From Betaproteobacteria bacterium TMED156 (GTDB lineage Bacteria; Pseudomonadota; Gammaproteobacteria; Burkholderiales; Burkholderiaceae_A): 7,519 nt of DNA. Below, piece after piece: positions 1 through 6,440 of this stretch. Each line of letters starts with the position of its first letter. Position 1 is the first letter of the stretch. The stretch spans positions 1 through 7,519 of the forward strand of contig NHHF01000019.1 of assembly GCA_002171155.1 (NCBI GenBank), read 5' to 3'. A program made the position numbers and the translations under genes. The notes below the pieces were generated by a model. That model saw only the letters and a list, made by a program, of their open reading frames with translations. It ran no database searches and was not told the origin of the DNA.

Positions 1-67
1 AGTTAAGTAAATAAATAAAACTGGGTTATAACAAAACTTTGAACTAGACATAATCTATTTTTAATGC

Positions 68-87
68 AAAAAAAATTGATGGGATCA
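68..87 (-). terminator. Weak candidate terminator after zapE
   Basis: Directly after the zapE stop, the minus strand reads TGATCCCATCA, one A and then eight T. TGAT and ATCA can pair as a 4-bp stem with a 3-base loop before the T run. The stem is too short to be convincing alone, but the T run lies where the end of the sdhC-to-zapE transcript is expected. The rest of bases 1-67 is AT-rich and shows no gene. Confidence 0.25.
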
Positions 88-1191
88 CTAAAAATCACTT
101 TGCATTTCTATTAACCTACTAACAGTTCTCTCAGATTCTTGTTCCATCAATTTACACTTATACAGTTCATCAGGAGAGACTTCAGCACTGACTACAAATC
201 TAATTTTTTGATCATACAAGACATCTACTAACCAAGTAAATCGCTTTGCAGATGAAATCTTCTCATCATTTAGTAATGGAACATTGCTTACCATAATAGT
301 ACTAAAAACTTCGCAAAGTGAAAGATAATCATTATGAGACCGAAAATCTGAACATAAATCTTTAAAATCTATCCATATCAACTTTTTTGACTTGGCAATA
401 TAATTTAGTTCGCGACCATTAATAGAAATTTTTTCATTTGAATTGTGTAGTCCATCTGTATAAATATTAAAAAATCTTTGCATAGCGAGATTAGAATCAC
501 TATTTAGGGGATATTGATAATGACTATTTATTCTTGAGCGATTTTTTGTTAAATGTATAAAATCCTCGTCGCTTCTATTCCTTCTGTGATCAACTCCTTG
601 TGGAATTCTTTTTACTTCCGATATTTTCTTAATTAACTGTATTGCTGGTAGTAACTCGTTACGATGAAGGCCATCAGGGTATAGGTCGTCGGGGGAATAA
701 TTCGATGTCATGACAAACCCTACATTGTAGTTGTGTAAGCCTTTTAAAAGCCTGTCTAAAATCATAGCATCGGCAATATCTGAAACATGAAATTCATCAA
801 AACAGATCAGATTGTACTTTTTGGCAATTTTTTTTGAAATAAATAAAAGTGGATTTACCTGATCTTTCAATTGATACATTTCAGAGTGAATCTTTTTCAT
901 GAATTCGTGGAAGTGTATCCTAATTTTTTTTTTTACAGGAATAAAACTAAAAAAAACATCCATTAAAAAAGTTTTGCCTCTACCTACTCCTCCCCATATA
1001 TATACACCACGCGGTGTTGGTAACTTACTTTTTAACAGAGGAAAAATTTCATCCTGTTGTTTTTGCCATTGTGTCCAAAAATCAATTGATTGATCAAGGT
1101 AACCAATTACATTTCTTTGGCCCTTATCAATGAGATATTTTCGTTTATTAATCTCAGATTCGTAATATTCTAAAAATTTTGAACTAATCAA
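88..1191 (-). CDS. zapE: Cell division protein ZapE (AFG1-like P-loop ATPase)
   Basis: ZapE is a cytoplasmic ATPase of the AFG1 family. In E. coli it associates with the division ring and affects FtsZ; mitochondrial AFG1 is linked to turnover of respiratory-complex subunits. The 367-residue product shows Walker A at about 67-74 (GGVGRGKT), Walker B at about 128-134 (LICFDEF), a sensor-like TSN at 162-164, and the family blocks HFHEFM (93-98), HVSDIADAMIL (135-145), YPDGLHR (171-177) and RFTWLVDVLYD (317-327). Length matches Burkholderia ZapE as I remember it. The start is TTG at 1191, with no in-frame ATG before residue 77 and no clear Shine-Dalgarno, yet the N-terminal 'FLEYYESEI' fits family starts, so TTG is favoured. 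It lies 50 bases after gltA and probably ends the operon. An 11-A run encodes residues 86-90 (VKKKI) between the Walker motifs. Confidence 0.93.
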   Translation of the reverse strand: MISSKFLEYYESEINKRKYLIDKGQRNVIGYLDQSIDFWTQWQKQQDEIFPLLKSKLPTPRGVYIWGGVGRGKTFLMDVFFSFIPVKKKIRIHFHEFMKKIHSEMYQLKDQVNPLLFISKKIAKKYNLICFDEFHVSDIADAMILDRLLKGLHNYNVGFVMTSNYSPDDLYPDGLHRNELLPAIQLIKKISEVKRIPQGVDHRRNRSDEDFIHLTKNRSRINSHYQYPLNSDSNLAMQRFFNIYTDGLHNSNEKISINGRELNYIAKSKKLIWIDFKDLCSDFRSHNDYLSLCEVFSTIMVSNVPLLNDEKISSAKRFTWLVDVLYDQKIRFVVSAEVSPDELYKCKLMEQESERTVSRLIEMQSDF

Positions 1192-1241
1192 AGTAATGAA
1201 GTTTGTGTGACTAAAAAGTTTAAATAATACTATATTGAACT

Positions 1242-2549
1242 TTAACGACTTTTTAAAGGTAATACCTTTCTTGGCTTCGAACCAACAAATAATTGTCTGG
1301 GCCGACCTATTCTGTACTCTGAATCATTAATCATTTCTTTCCATTGTGCAACCCAACCAATTGTTCTTGCTAATGCAAAAATGGATGTGAACATCTCTGA
1401 AGGTAAACCAAGAGCCTTGAGGGTTATGCCTGAATAAAAATCAACATTTGGATAGAGTTTTCGTTCAACAAAGTATTCATCTTCCAGTGCTATCTTTTCT
1501 AAAGCTGAAGCTAACTTGAATAATGGATCATTTTCTAATCCCAACTCAGCTAAAACTTCTTTACAAGTTTCTTGCATAATTTTTGCTCTTGGATCAAAGT
1601 TTTTATAGACTCTATGGCCAAAACCCATAAGTCTCTCACCAGAATCTTTATCTTTGACCCTTTCCATGAAATCTCCAACTTTGGCAACTCCACCTTGCAA
1701 ATGTAACCTTTCTAACATTTCCAAACAAGCTTGATTAGCACCTCCGTGGGCTGGTCCCCATAAACAAGCAACTCCACTTGCTACAGCTGCAAATGGACTT
1801 GTTCCAGATGAACCGCATAATCGAACAGTAGATGTTGAGGCATTTTGTTCATGATCCGCATGCAGAATGAAGATTCTATCAAGTGCTCTGACTAAGATAT
1901 TTTTAATTGCATATTCATCAGAGGGAGAACCAAACATCATTCGCATGAAGTTTGCTGTATAAGACAATTCCTTTTTTGGATAAAGGTATGGTTGTCCCAT
2001 AGAATATCTATGAGACATTGCTACTAAAGTTGGCATCTGAGATACCAAACGAATTAGGCTTAAATCTTGTTGCTCTGTAGAGTTAATTTTAAGACTGTCA
2101 GGGTAAAATGCAGCCATACCACCTATTAAACCAGTCAAAATAGCCATTGGATGTGCATTTCTGGGAAATCCATTCATAAAAAGAGCCATGGACTCGTGAA
2201 CCATAGAATGACTTTTTACCAAATTATCAAAATCATTCTTTTCAGACTCAGAAGGGAGCTCCCCATAGTGAAGTAGGTAACAAACTTCCAAAAAATCACT
2301 AGATCTAGCCAGTTCTTCAATAGGGTATCCTCGATACAAGAGAATACCTTTGTCACCATCGATAAAAGTTATATTTGATTTACATGATGCAGTCGATAGA
2401 AAGCCTGGATCATAGGTAAACTTGCCTGTCTCAGTATAAAGTTTTCTAATGTCAATAACATCTGAACCCATTGAGCCTTGGAAAATTGGAAATTCTGATG
2501 ACTTACTACCGTCAGAAAATGAAATTGTAGCTGTTCCGTGATTTGCCAT
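1242..2549 (-). CDS. gltA: Citrate synthase (type I, hexameric-type GltA)
   Basis: GltA condenses oxaloacetate with acetyl-CoA to citrate, the entry step of the citric acid cycle, in the cytoplasm. The 435-residue product is full length and very close to betaproteobacterial GltA in my memory. The catalytic residues are visible: His268 in WGPAHGGAN, His312 in GFGHRVYKN and Asp370 in [28 protein letters not shown] (about 231-249) and the C-terminal GRPRQLFVG are also typical. I chose ATG at 2549 because GGGG lies five bases upstream, the length then matches the family, and the alternative TTG at 2573 adds eight residues, overlaps the sdhE stop and lacks a ribosome site. It starts 20 bases after sdhE and is presumably co-transcribed with it. 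E. coli-type GltA is NADH-sensitive; whether this one is cannot be read here. Confidence 0.97.
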   Translation of the reverse strand: MANHGTATISFSDGSKSSEFPIFQGSMGSDVIDIRKLYTETGKFTYDPGFLSTASCKSNITFIDGDKGILLYRGYPIEELARSSDFLEVCYLLHYGELPSESEKNDFDNLVKSHSMVHESMALFMNGFPRNAHPMAILTGLIGGMAAFYPDSLKINSTEQQDLSLIRLVSQMPTLVAMSHRYSMGQPYLYPKKELSYTANFMRMMFGSPSDEYAIKNILVRALDRIFILHADHEQNASTSTVRLCGSSGTSPFAAVASGVACLWGPAHGGANQACLEMLERLHLQGGVAKVGDFMERVKDKDSGERLMGFGHRVYKNFDPRAKIMQETCKEVLAELGLENDPLFKLASALEKIALEDEYFVERKLYPNVDFYSGITLKALGLPSEMFTSIFALARTIGWVAQWKEMINDSEYRIGRPRQLFVGSKPRKVLPLKSR

Positions 2550-2554
2550 TTTAA

Positions 2555-2558
2555 CCCC
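2555..2558 (-). promoter_or_regulatory. gltA Shine-Dalgarno (decides the start)
   Basis: Minus-strand GGGG followed by TTAAA and ATG. It supports the ATG at 2549 over the in-frame TTG at 2573, which has no purine-rich site. Confidence 0.55.
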
Positions 2559-2569
2559 AAAAGAATATT

Positions 2570-2857
2570 TCAAACATCTCTAAGTTTGTTGAGAACATTT
2601 CTAACGTGAGGAAGATCAACACTACCACTCAAGTTTGTCTTTCTCAAAAATAAATCTAATAAATCGTTATCATTCAATCCAAGTAGGAGTTTTAAGCCAT
2701 CCATATCTTCAGATGAGAGCGAATTTCCATATATATTAAAAAATTTCTCCAATATCAAATCATTTTCTAATAAACCACGCCTAGACTTCCATTTTAGAAC
2801 ATCTAACGAAATCTCAGGATATTTATTTTTGAGACTAATTTTGTACCTCTGATACAA
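2570..2857 (-). CDS. sdhE: FAD assembly factor SdhE (succinate dehydrogenase flavinylation factor)
   Basis: SdhE is a small soluble protein that binds SdhA and promotes covalent attachment of FAD. It is recognised by RGLLE at residues 27-31 inside [19 protein letters not shown]; the RGxxE motif is the functional signature of the family. The rest is helical and acidic as expected, and the 95-residue length is near the usual 80-95. It lies between sdhB and gltA, the standard betaproteobacterial position. The start is uncertain. The first conventional codon is TTG at 2857, with no Shine-Dalgarno. Alternatively ATT at 2839-2837, six bases after a good AGAGG site, would give an 89-residue protein. 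No ATG, GTG or TTG lies between TTG 2857 and the RGLLE motif. A perfect TATAAT in the upstream gap suggests separate transcription of sdhE and gltA. Confidence 0.92.
   Translation of the reverse strand: MYQRYKISLKNKYPEISLDVLKWKSRRGLLENDLILEKFFNIYGNSLSSEDMDGLKLLLGLNDNDLLDLFLRKTNLSGSVDLPHVRNVLNKLRDV
2846..2850 (-). promoter_or_regulatory. Candidate Shine-Dalgarno AGAGG inside the 5' end of sdhE
   Basis: Minus-strand AGAGG is followed by TACAAA and then ATT (2839-2837), in frame with sdhE. The spacing is ideal for initiation at ATT. It is the only good ribosome site near the sdhE 5' end, since the upstream TTG has none. It could also be chance, arising from the CAG AGG codons. Confidence 0.35.
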
Positions 2858-2871
2858 GAAAATATTAATGT

Positions 2872-2877
2872 ATTATA
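2872..2877 (-). promoter_or_regulatory. Candidate -10 element for an internal sdhE-gltA promoter
   Basis: The minus strand reads TATAAT, a perfect sigma-70 type -10, inside the 51-base gap between sdhB and sdhE. No convincing -35 lies 16-18 bases upstream (TTGTTC is only 13 away). Transcription would start near 2865, about 8 bases before TTG 2857 and about 26 before the candidate ATT start. In AT-rich DNA a lone -10 match can be chance. Confidence 0.35.
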
Positions 2878-2908
2878 GTACAAACAATTTGAACAACATT
2901 ATGAATAA

Positions 2909-3622
2909 TTAAATAGATCTTTTTAACATTAAATCTTTTATTTTGCCTATAGCTTTGGTAGGATTTAAGCCCTTTGGACAGACATCAACGCAATTCATAA
3001 TTGTATGACATCTAAATAACCTGTACGGTTCATTAAGATTGTCAAGTCTTTCGGATGTTGCGTGATCTCTACTGTCAGCAATAAATCTATAAGCTTGAAG
3101 AAGACCTGCTGGACCGACAAATTTATCAGGATTCCACCAAAACGATGGACAACTGGTGGAACAACACGCACAGAGAATACATTCATATAAACCATCTAAT
3201 TCCTCACGCTCTTCAGGAGTTTGAAGTCTTTCTTTTTCAGGCGGTGAATCATTATTAGTTAAATATGGTTTTATAGATTCGTATTGTTTAAAAAACTGTG
3301 TCATATCAACAATTAAATCTCTGATGACTGGTAAACCAGGTAGAGGTTTTAATACTATTGGTTGAGAAAGGTCATTTAAATTAGTAATACATGCAAGTCC
3401 ATTTTTTCCGTTAATGTTCATTGCGTCGGAGCCACAAACACCCTCTCTGCAAGACCTTCTGATCGCAAGTGAATCATCAACAGTTGATTTGATTTTAATT
3501 AATGCATCCAAAAGCATACGATCATTTTCACCCAATTTGACTGATAGATCTTGCATATATGGCTTTTTATCTATGTCTGGATTATAACGATAAATATTAA
3601 ATTTTACATTTCTCTCAGACAT
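2909..3622 (-). CDS. sdhB: Succinate dehydrogenase iron-sulfur subunit SdhB
   Basis: SdhB carries electrons from the SdhA flavin to quinone through three Fe-S clusters, on the cytoplasmic face of the membrane. The 237-residue product has all expected ligands. The [2Fe-2S] site is Cys58, Cys63, Asp66 and Cys78 ([10 protein letters not shown]...ACIT), with Asp in one ligand position as in E. coli. By homology, the [4Fe-4S] ligands are Cys148, Cys151, Cys154 and Cys215 and the [3Fe-4S] ligands are Cys158, Cys205 and Cys211. PSFWW (159-163) includes the tryptophan near the quinone site. The ATG at 3622 is preceded by AGGATA at good spacing. It follows sdhA after 23 bases. Confidence 0.98.
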   Translation of the reverse strand: MSERNVKFNIYRYNPDIDKKPYMQDLSVKLGENDRMLLDALIKIKSTVDDSLAIRRSCREGVCGSDAMNINGKNGLACITNLNDLSQPIVLKPLPGLPVIRDLIVDMTQFFKQYESIKPYLTNNDSPPEKERLQTPEEREELDGLYECILCACCSTSCPSFWWNPDKFVGPAGLLQAYRFIADSRDHATSERLDNLNEPYRLFRCHTIMNCVDVCPKGLNPTKAIGKIKDLMLKRSI

Positions 3623-3645
3623 TATTTATCCTATAGAATAATTAT

Positions 3646-5448
3646 TTAAAAAGTACGTTTCTTTGGTTTAAATGATTCAACAGATGAGGGTTTAAGAATG
3701 ACTGGTTTGTAGTCAAGCCTATTGTTTTCAGAAAACCACAAAGTATGTTTCATCCAGTTTTCGTCATTGCGATCAGAATAATCATTATGTGAGTGTGCTC
3801 CTCTACTTTCTTTTCTGGCCTCAGCAGATATCATTGTGGCCTTAGCAGCCTCAATCAAATTACCAACCTCTAGGGCTTCGACGCGAGCAGTATTGAAAAT
3901 TTTTGACTTATCAGAAAAATATATGGAAGAAACTTTTTCTTCTAATAACTTTAAAGCATCAACGCCCTCTTTCATGAGTTTGGAACTTCTAAACACACCG
4001 CAATTTTTCTGGGTTGTTTCTCTAATCTCGTCAGCTACCCCTTGAACACTCTCACCCGATTTTGCAGAATCAAGTCGGGACAATCTCTCAAGAGAAATGT
4101 CACCAGCATCAGAAGGAATTTTTTTGAAACTTTCATTTCTAATATTTTTAGAAACTAAAAAACGACCAGTTGCTCGACCAAAAACAACCAAGTCCAACAG
4201 AGAATTTGTACCTAATCTGTTTGCACCATGGACTGAAACACAGGCGCATTCTCCAATAGCATATAATCCGTCGACTAGTCTATGATTGCCTGTCATTCCA
4301 TTTTTGCCACTAGGAACAACAACCTGACCGTTGACGTCTGTTGGAATTCCACCCATTTGATAATGAATAGTGGGTACTACTGGAATTGGTTCTTTAATAG
4401 GGTCAACATTAGCAAACTTTATGGCTATTTCTCTAATTGAGGGTAGTTTTTTTAGTATTTTATCTGAGCCAAGGTGATCAAGTTTAAGTAAAACATGATC
4501 TTTATTTGGACCGCAACCTCTACCTTCATTAATTTCTTGCCCCATTGAACGAGATACAAAATCTCTTGGTGCAAGATCCTTATATGTCGGAGCATACCTC
4601 TCCATGAACCTTTCTCCGTCACAATTAAGAAGTATACCACCCTCACCTCTAACTCCTTCTGTAATGAGAACACCAGCCCCAGCAACACCAGTTGGATGAA
4701 ACTGCCAAAATTCCATGTCTTGAAGTGGAACTCCAGCTCTAGCAGCCATCCCCACACCGTCACCTGTATTTATAAAAGCATTTGTGGAAGCGGCCCAGAT
4801 TCTTCCAGCTCCTCCAGTTGCCAAGACTGTAGCTTTAGATTCAAAAAACATTAATTCACCAGTTTCCATCTCAAGTGCTATAACACCAGCACAATTTCCA
4901 TCATTAGTCATTACAATGTCCAAAGCCATCCATTCGATAAAAAATTTTGTTTTGGATTGAACATTTTGTTGATATAAAGTGTGTAAAAGAGCATGTCCAG
5001 TTCTGTCAGCAGCAGCACATGCTCTTTGAACAGGTTTTTCTCCTAAGTTTGAAGTATGTCCTCCAAATGGTCTTTGATAAATCGTTCCATCAGAATTTCT
5101 ATCAAATGGCATACCAAAATGTTCCAGCTCATAAACTGCACTAGGAGCTTCTTTGCACATAAATTCAATCGCATCTTGATCTCCAAGATAATCCGAGCCT
5201 TTGACAGTATCAAACATGTGCCAGTACCAATTATCTTCACTCATATTCCCCAGAGAAGCACCAATTCCTCCTTGAGCTGCAACAGTGTGTGATCGCGTTG
5301 GAAAAACTTTTGAGAGAACAGCAACGTTAACATCGTTTGCTGCAAGCTGCAGAGAACACCTCATGCCAGCACCACCAGCACCAATAATTACTGTATCGAA
5401 CCTCCTTCTTGGCATGCCAAGAATATTGTGCGACAAAATTTCAGCCAT
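3646..5448 (-). CDS. sdhA: Succinate dehydrogenase flavoprotein subunit SdhA
   Basis: SdhA is the catalytic subunit of complex II, oxidising succinate to fumarate with covalently bound FAD. The 600-residue protein begins with the dinucleotide-binding IIGAGGAG (21-28). His54 in TRSHTVAAQGG is the residue that carries the 8-alpha-histidyl FAD. Active-site residues by homology are His251 (FHPTG), Arg295 (LAPRD), His362 (HYQMGG) and Arg411 (HGANRLGTNSLLD). The C-terminal helical region ends with HSHNDYSDRNDENWMKHT (552-569), typical of the SDH type, and a basic tail. The ATG at 5448 has GGAAGG eight bases upstream, inside the last codons of sdhD, so the two are probably translationally coupled. 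Only 3 bases separate the genes. Length is slightly above the usual 588-592. Confidence 0.98.
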   Translation of the reverse strand: MAEILSHNILGMPRRRFDTVIIGAGGAGMRCSLQLAANDVNVAVLSKVFPTRSHTVAAQGGIGASLGNMSEDNWYWHMFDTVKGSDYLGDQDAIEFMCKEAPSAVYELEHFGMPFDRNSDGTIYQRPFGGHTSNLGEKPVQRACAAADRTGHALLHTLYQQNVQSKTKFFIEWMALDIVMTNDGNCAGVIALEMETGELMFFESKATVLATGGAGRIWAASTNAFINTGDGVGMAARAGVPLQDMEFWQFHPTGVAGAGVLITEGVRGEGGILLNCDGERFMERYAPTYKDLAPRDFVSRSMGQEINEGRGCGPNKDHVLLKLDHLGSDKILKKLPSIREIAIKFANVDPIKEPIPVVPTIHYQMGGIPTDVNGQVVVPSGKNGMTGNHRLVDGLYAIGECACVSVHGANRLGTNSLLDLVVFGRATGRFLVSKNIRNESFKKIPSDAGDISLERLSRLDSAKSGESVQGVADEIRETTQKNCGVFRSSKLMKEGVDALKLLEEKVSSIYFSDKSKIFNTARVEALEVGNLIEAAKATMISAEARKESRGAHSHNDYSDRNDENWMKHTLWFSENNRLDYKPVILKPSSVESFKPKKRTF

Positions 5449-5451
5449 AAA

Positions 5452-5823
5452 TCAAACCTTCCAAAGAATAGATACTGCCCAAAAACCACAACCAATAAGC
5501 CATAAAATGGAAAAACCTTGTAAAAAAAGTCTAATTCGAGCAGGTTTAATATAGTCCATCCAAATGTCTCTTATTCCTACCCAAGCATGGTAGCAAAGTG
5601 CTAATGTAGCCAGAATACTAATACTCTTCATCCAAAAATTACTAAACAAATCAGACCATCCAAAGTAGCCATCGTTCCTCAAAATAATGATTGCAGTTGT
5701 AAAAATTACTGTGTAGATAGCTAAAATTACGGCCGAAACTCGTTGAGCTATCCAGTCATATAATCCAAAATGTCCTATATCGACAGTCTTTCTTTTGGGT
5801 AATTCGTGCTCATTTTGCTTCAT
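5452..5823 (-). CDS. sdhD: Succinate dehydrogenase membrane anchor SdhD
   Basis: SdhD is one of two integral membrane subunits anchoring SdhAB and forming the quinone and heme b sites. The 123-residue product has three hydrophobic segments at about 27-48, 64-86 and 98-120. The family motif HAWVGIRDIWMDY holds His79, the probable heme ligand equivalent to E. coli SdhD His71, and Asp90-Tyr91, matching the quinone-site Asp-Tyr pair. Arg28 before helix 1 is also typical. The ATG at 5823 is 17 bases after the sdhC stop and has no evident Shine-Dalgarno, so it may depend on ribosomes finishing sdhC. Its position between sdhC and sdhA confirms the call despite the fast evolution of this subunit. Confidence 0.95.
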   Translation of the reverse strand: MKQNEHELPKRKTVDIGHFGLYDWIAQRVSAVILAIYTVIFTTAIIILRNDGYFGWSDLFSNFWMKSISILATLALCYHAWVGIRDIWMDYIKPARIRLFLQGFSILWLIGCGFWAVSILWKV

Positions 5824-5840
5824 GACGAATAAGTTGAAGG

Positions 5841-6266
5841 TTATTTAAAAACCATTTCGAAAAGTCCCAACCATGAAATTGCTGATAACGTAAGAGACCC
5901 GCTTATTATTATTATCCCCCAACCAGATGCGCTCTTGTTAGATAAGCCAATATGTAAATCTAACACCAAATGCCTTATTCCAGCGAAAAAGTGATGAATA
6001 ATAGCCCAAATAACTCCCGAAATAATAAGGAAAATTATTGGGTTTGACATTAAGATGGGTATATTTTGAAAGTCATTTTTTGAATGCAAACTCAGCTGAA
6101 GTAAGTAAATTAGAAGAGGCAAGACTAAAAACAGCCCAGCACCACTTATTCTGTGAAGGATCGACATAATACCAGCTGCTGGCAACCGGTATGTAAGAAT
6201 CTGATCAATCCTAATGTTTCTATATTGTTTTCTTTTAACTTTATTTTCAGTTAAGTTTACTGTCAT
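5841..6266 (-). CDS. sdhC: Succinate dehydrogenase cytochrome b556 subunit SdhC
   Basis: SdhC is the second membrane anchor of complex II and supplies quinone-site residues and a heme axial ligand. The 141-residue product opens with QYRNIRIDQILTYRLP, close to betaproteobacterial SdhC. SILHRISG then carries Ser35 and Arg39, equivalent to E. coli Ser27 and Arg31 at the ubiquinone site. HHFFAGIRHLVLD holds His92, the probable heme ligand matching E. coli His84. Hydrophobic segments lie near 33-57, 76-98 and 116-137. I chose ATG at 6266, which has GGAAA upstream and gives a family-like length. The frame stays open to a TTG at 6326 (20 extra residues) with another ATG at 6296, but neither has a ribosome site and the extra residues match nothing I recall. 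First gene of the minus-strand operon. Confidence 0.95.
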   Translation of the reverse strand: MTVNLTENKVKRKQYRNIRIDQILTYRLPAAGIMSILHRISGAGLFLVLPLLIYLLQLSLHSKNDFQNIPILMSNPIIFLIISGVIWAIIHHFFAGIRHLVLDLHIGLSNKSASGWGIIIISGSLTLSAISWLGLFEMVFK

Positions 6267-6271
6267 AATAG

Positions 6272-6276
6272 TTTCC
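6272..6276 (-). promoter_or_regulatory. sdhC Shine-Dalgarno (decides the start)
   Basis: Minus-strand GGAAA, followed by CTATT and ATG at 6266. The two longer in-frame starts (ATG 6296, TTG 6326) have no comparable site, so this favours the 141-residue SdhC. Confidence 0.5.
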
Positions 6277-6343
6277 AAATAACTCACGTAATTCATAATT
6301 TTTGAAGGTTGAAAGTAATGTTTCAATTATTGAAGCAGGAAAA

Positions 6344-6373
6344 TTGACTCACTACTAAAAAAAACCATATTAC
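6344..6373 (+). promoter_or_regulatory. Candidate sigma-70 type promoter for mdh
   Basis: TTGACT (6344-6349, five of six matches to the -35 consensus) and TATTAC (6368-6373, four of six to the -10) are separated by 18 bases on the plus strand. Transcription would start near 6380, leaving about 60 bases of leader before mdh. No equally good pair was found for sdhC on the minus strand, where isolated -10-like TATATT (6411-6416) and TAATAT (6367-6372) occur without a -35. Confidence 0.35.
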
Positions 6374-6377
6374 TCTA

Positions 6378-6396
6378 ACATTTTTAATCAAAATGT
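6378..6396. promoter_or_regulatory. Inverted repeat in the sdhC-mdh divergent region, possible operator
   Basis: ACATTTT (6378-6384) and AAAATGT (6390-6396) are perfect 7-bp inverted arms around a 5-base centre, TAATC. The site begins four bases after the candidate mdh -10 and covers its likely transcription start, where a repressor commonly binds. The arms are AT-rich, so chance occurrence is quite possible. No regulator gene is present in the window. Confidence 0.3.
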
Positions 6397-6428
6397 GTAC
6401 CACGCAACATAATATACTATTCTTTAAT

Positions 6429-6434
6429 GGGAGA
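6429..6434 (+). promoter_or_regulatory. mdh Shine-Dalgarno (supports a TTG start)
   Basis: GGGAGA followed by six bases and TTG at 6441. The nearby ATG at 6427 is in another frame and stops within six codons. The next in-frame ATG, at 6546, would remove the NAD-binding loop. Confidence 0.65.
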
Positions 6435-6440
6435 ATTTAA

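Noticed and set aside
899..1093. Plus-strand open frame of 64 codons opposite zapE
   Set aside because: It lies wholly opposite the well-conserved Walker A region of zapE, and its product resembles no family I recognise. The same applies to the plus-strand frames opposite sdhA (3836-4045, 4097-4285, 4947-5144, 5056-5292) and at 5285-5554.
1192..1241. Possible remnant of odhA, odhB or lpd
   Set aside because: The 50-base gap is too short and AT-rich, and its translation shows no recognisable fragment of those proteins.
2550..2573. Eight-residue N-terminal extension of GltA from TTG at 2573
   Set aside because: The TTG overlaps the sdhE stop and has no ribosome site, whereas ATG 2549 has GGGG at correct spacing and gives the family length.
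4452..4763. Minus-strand open frame of 103 codons inside sdhA
   Set aside because: It is an out-of-frame reading of conserved sdhA sequence. The same holds for minus frames 2369-2560 in gltA, 2995-3195 in sdhB and 5043-5240 in sdhA.
6267..6326. N-terminal extension of SdhC by up to 20 residues
   Set aside because: The longer starts (TTG 6326, ATG 6296) lack ribosome sites, and the extra residues match no SdhC feature I know.
6411..6418. TATACT (plus) and TATATT (minus) as alternative -10 elements
   Set aside because: Neither has a -35 match at 16-18 bases and neither has an extended -10 TG, so they are not listed as promoters.
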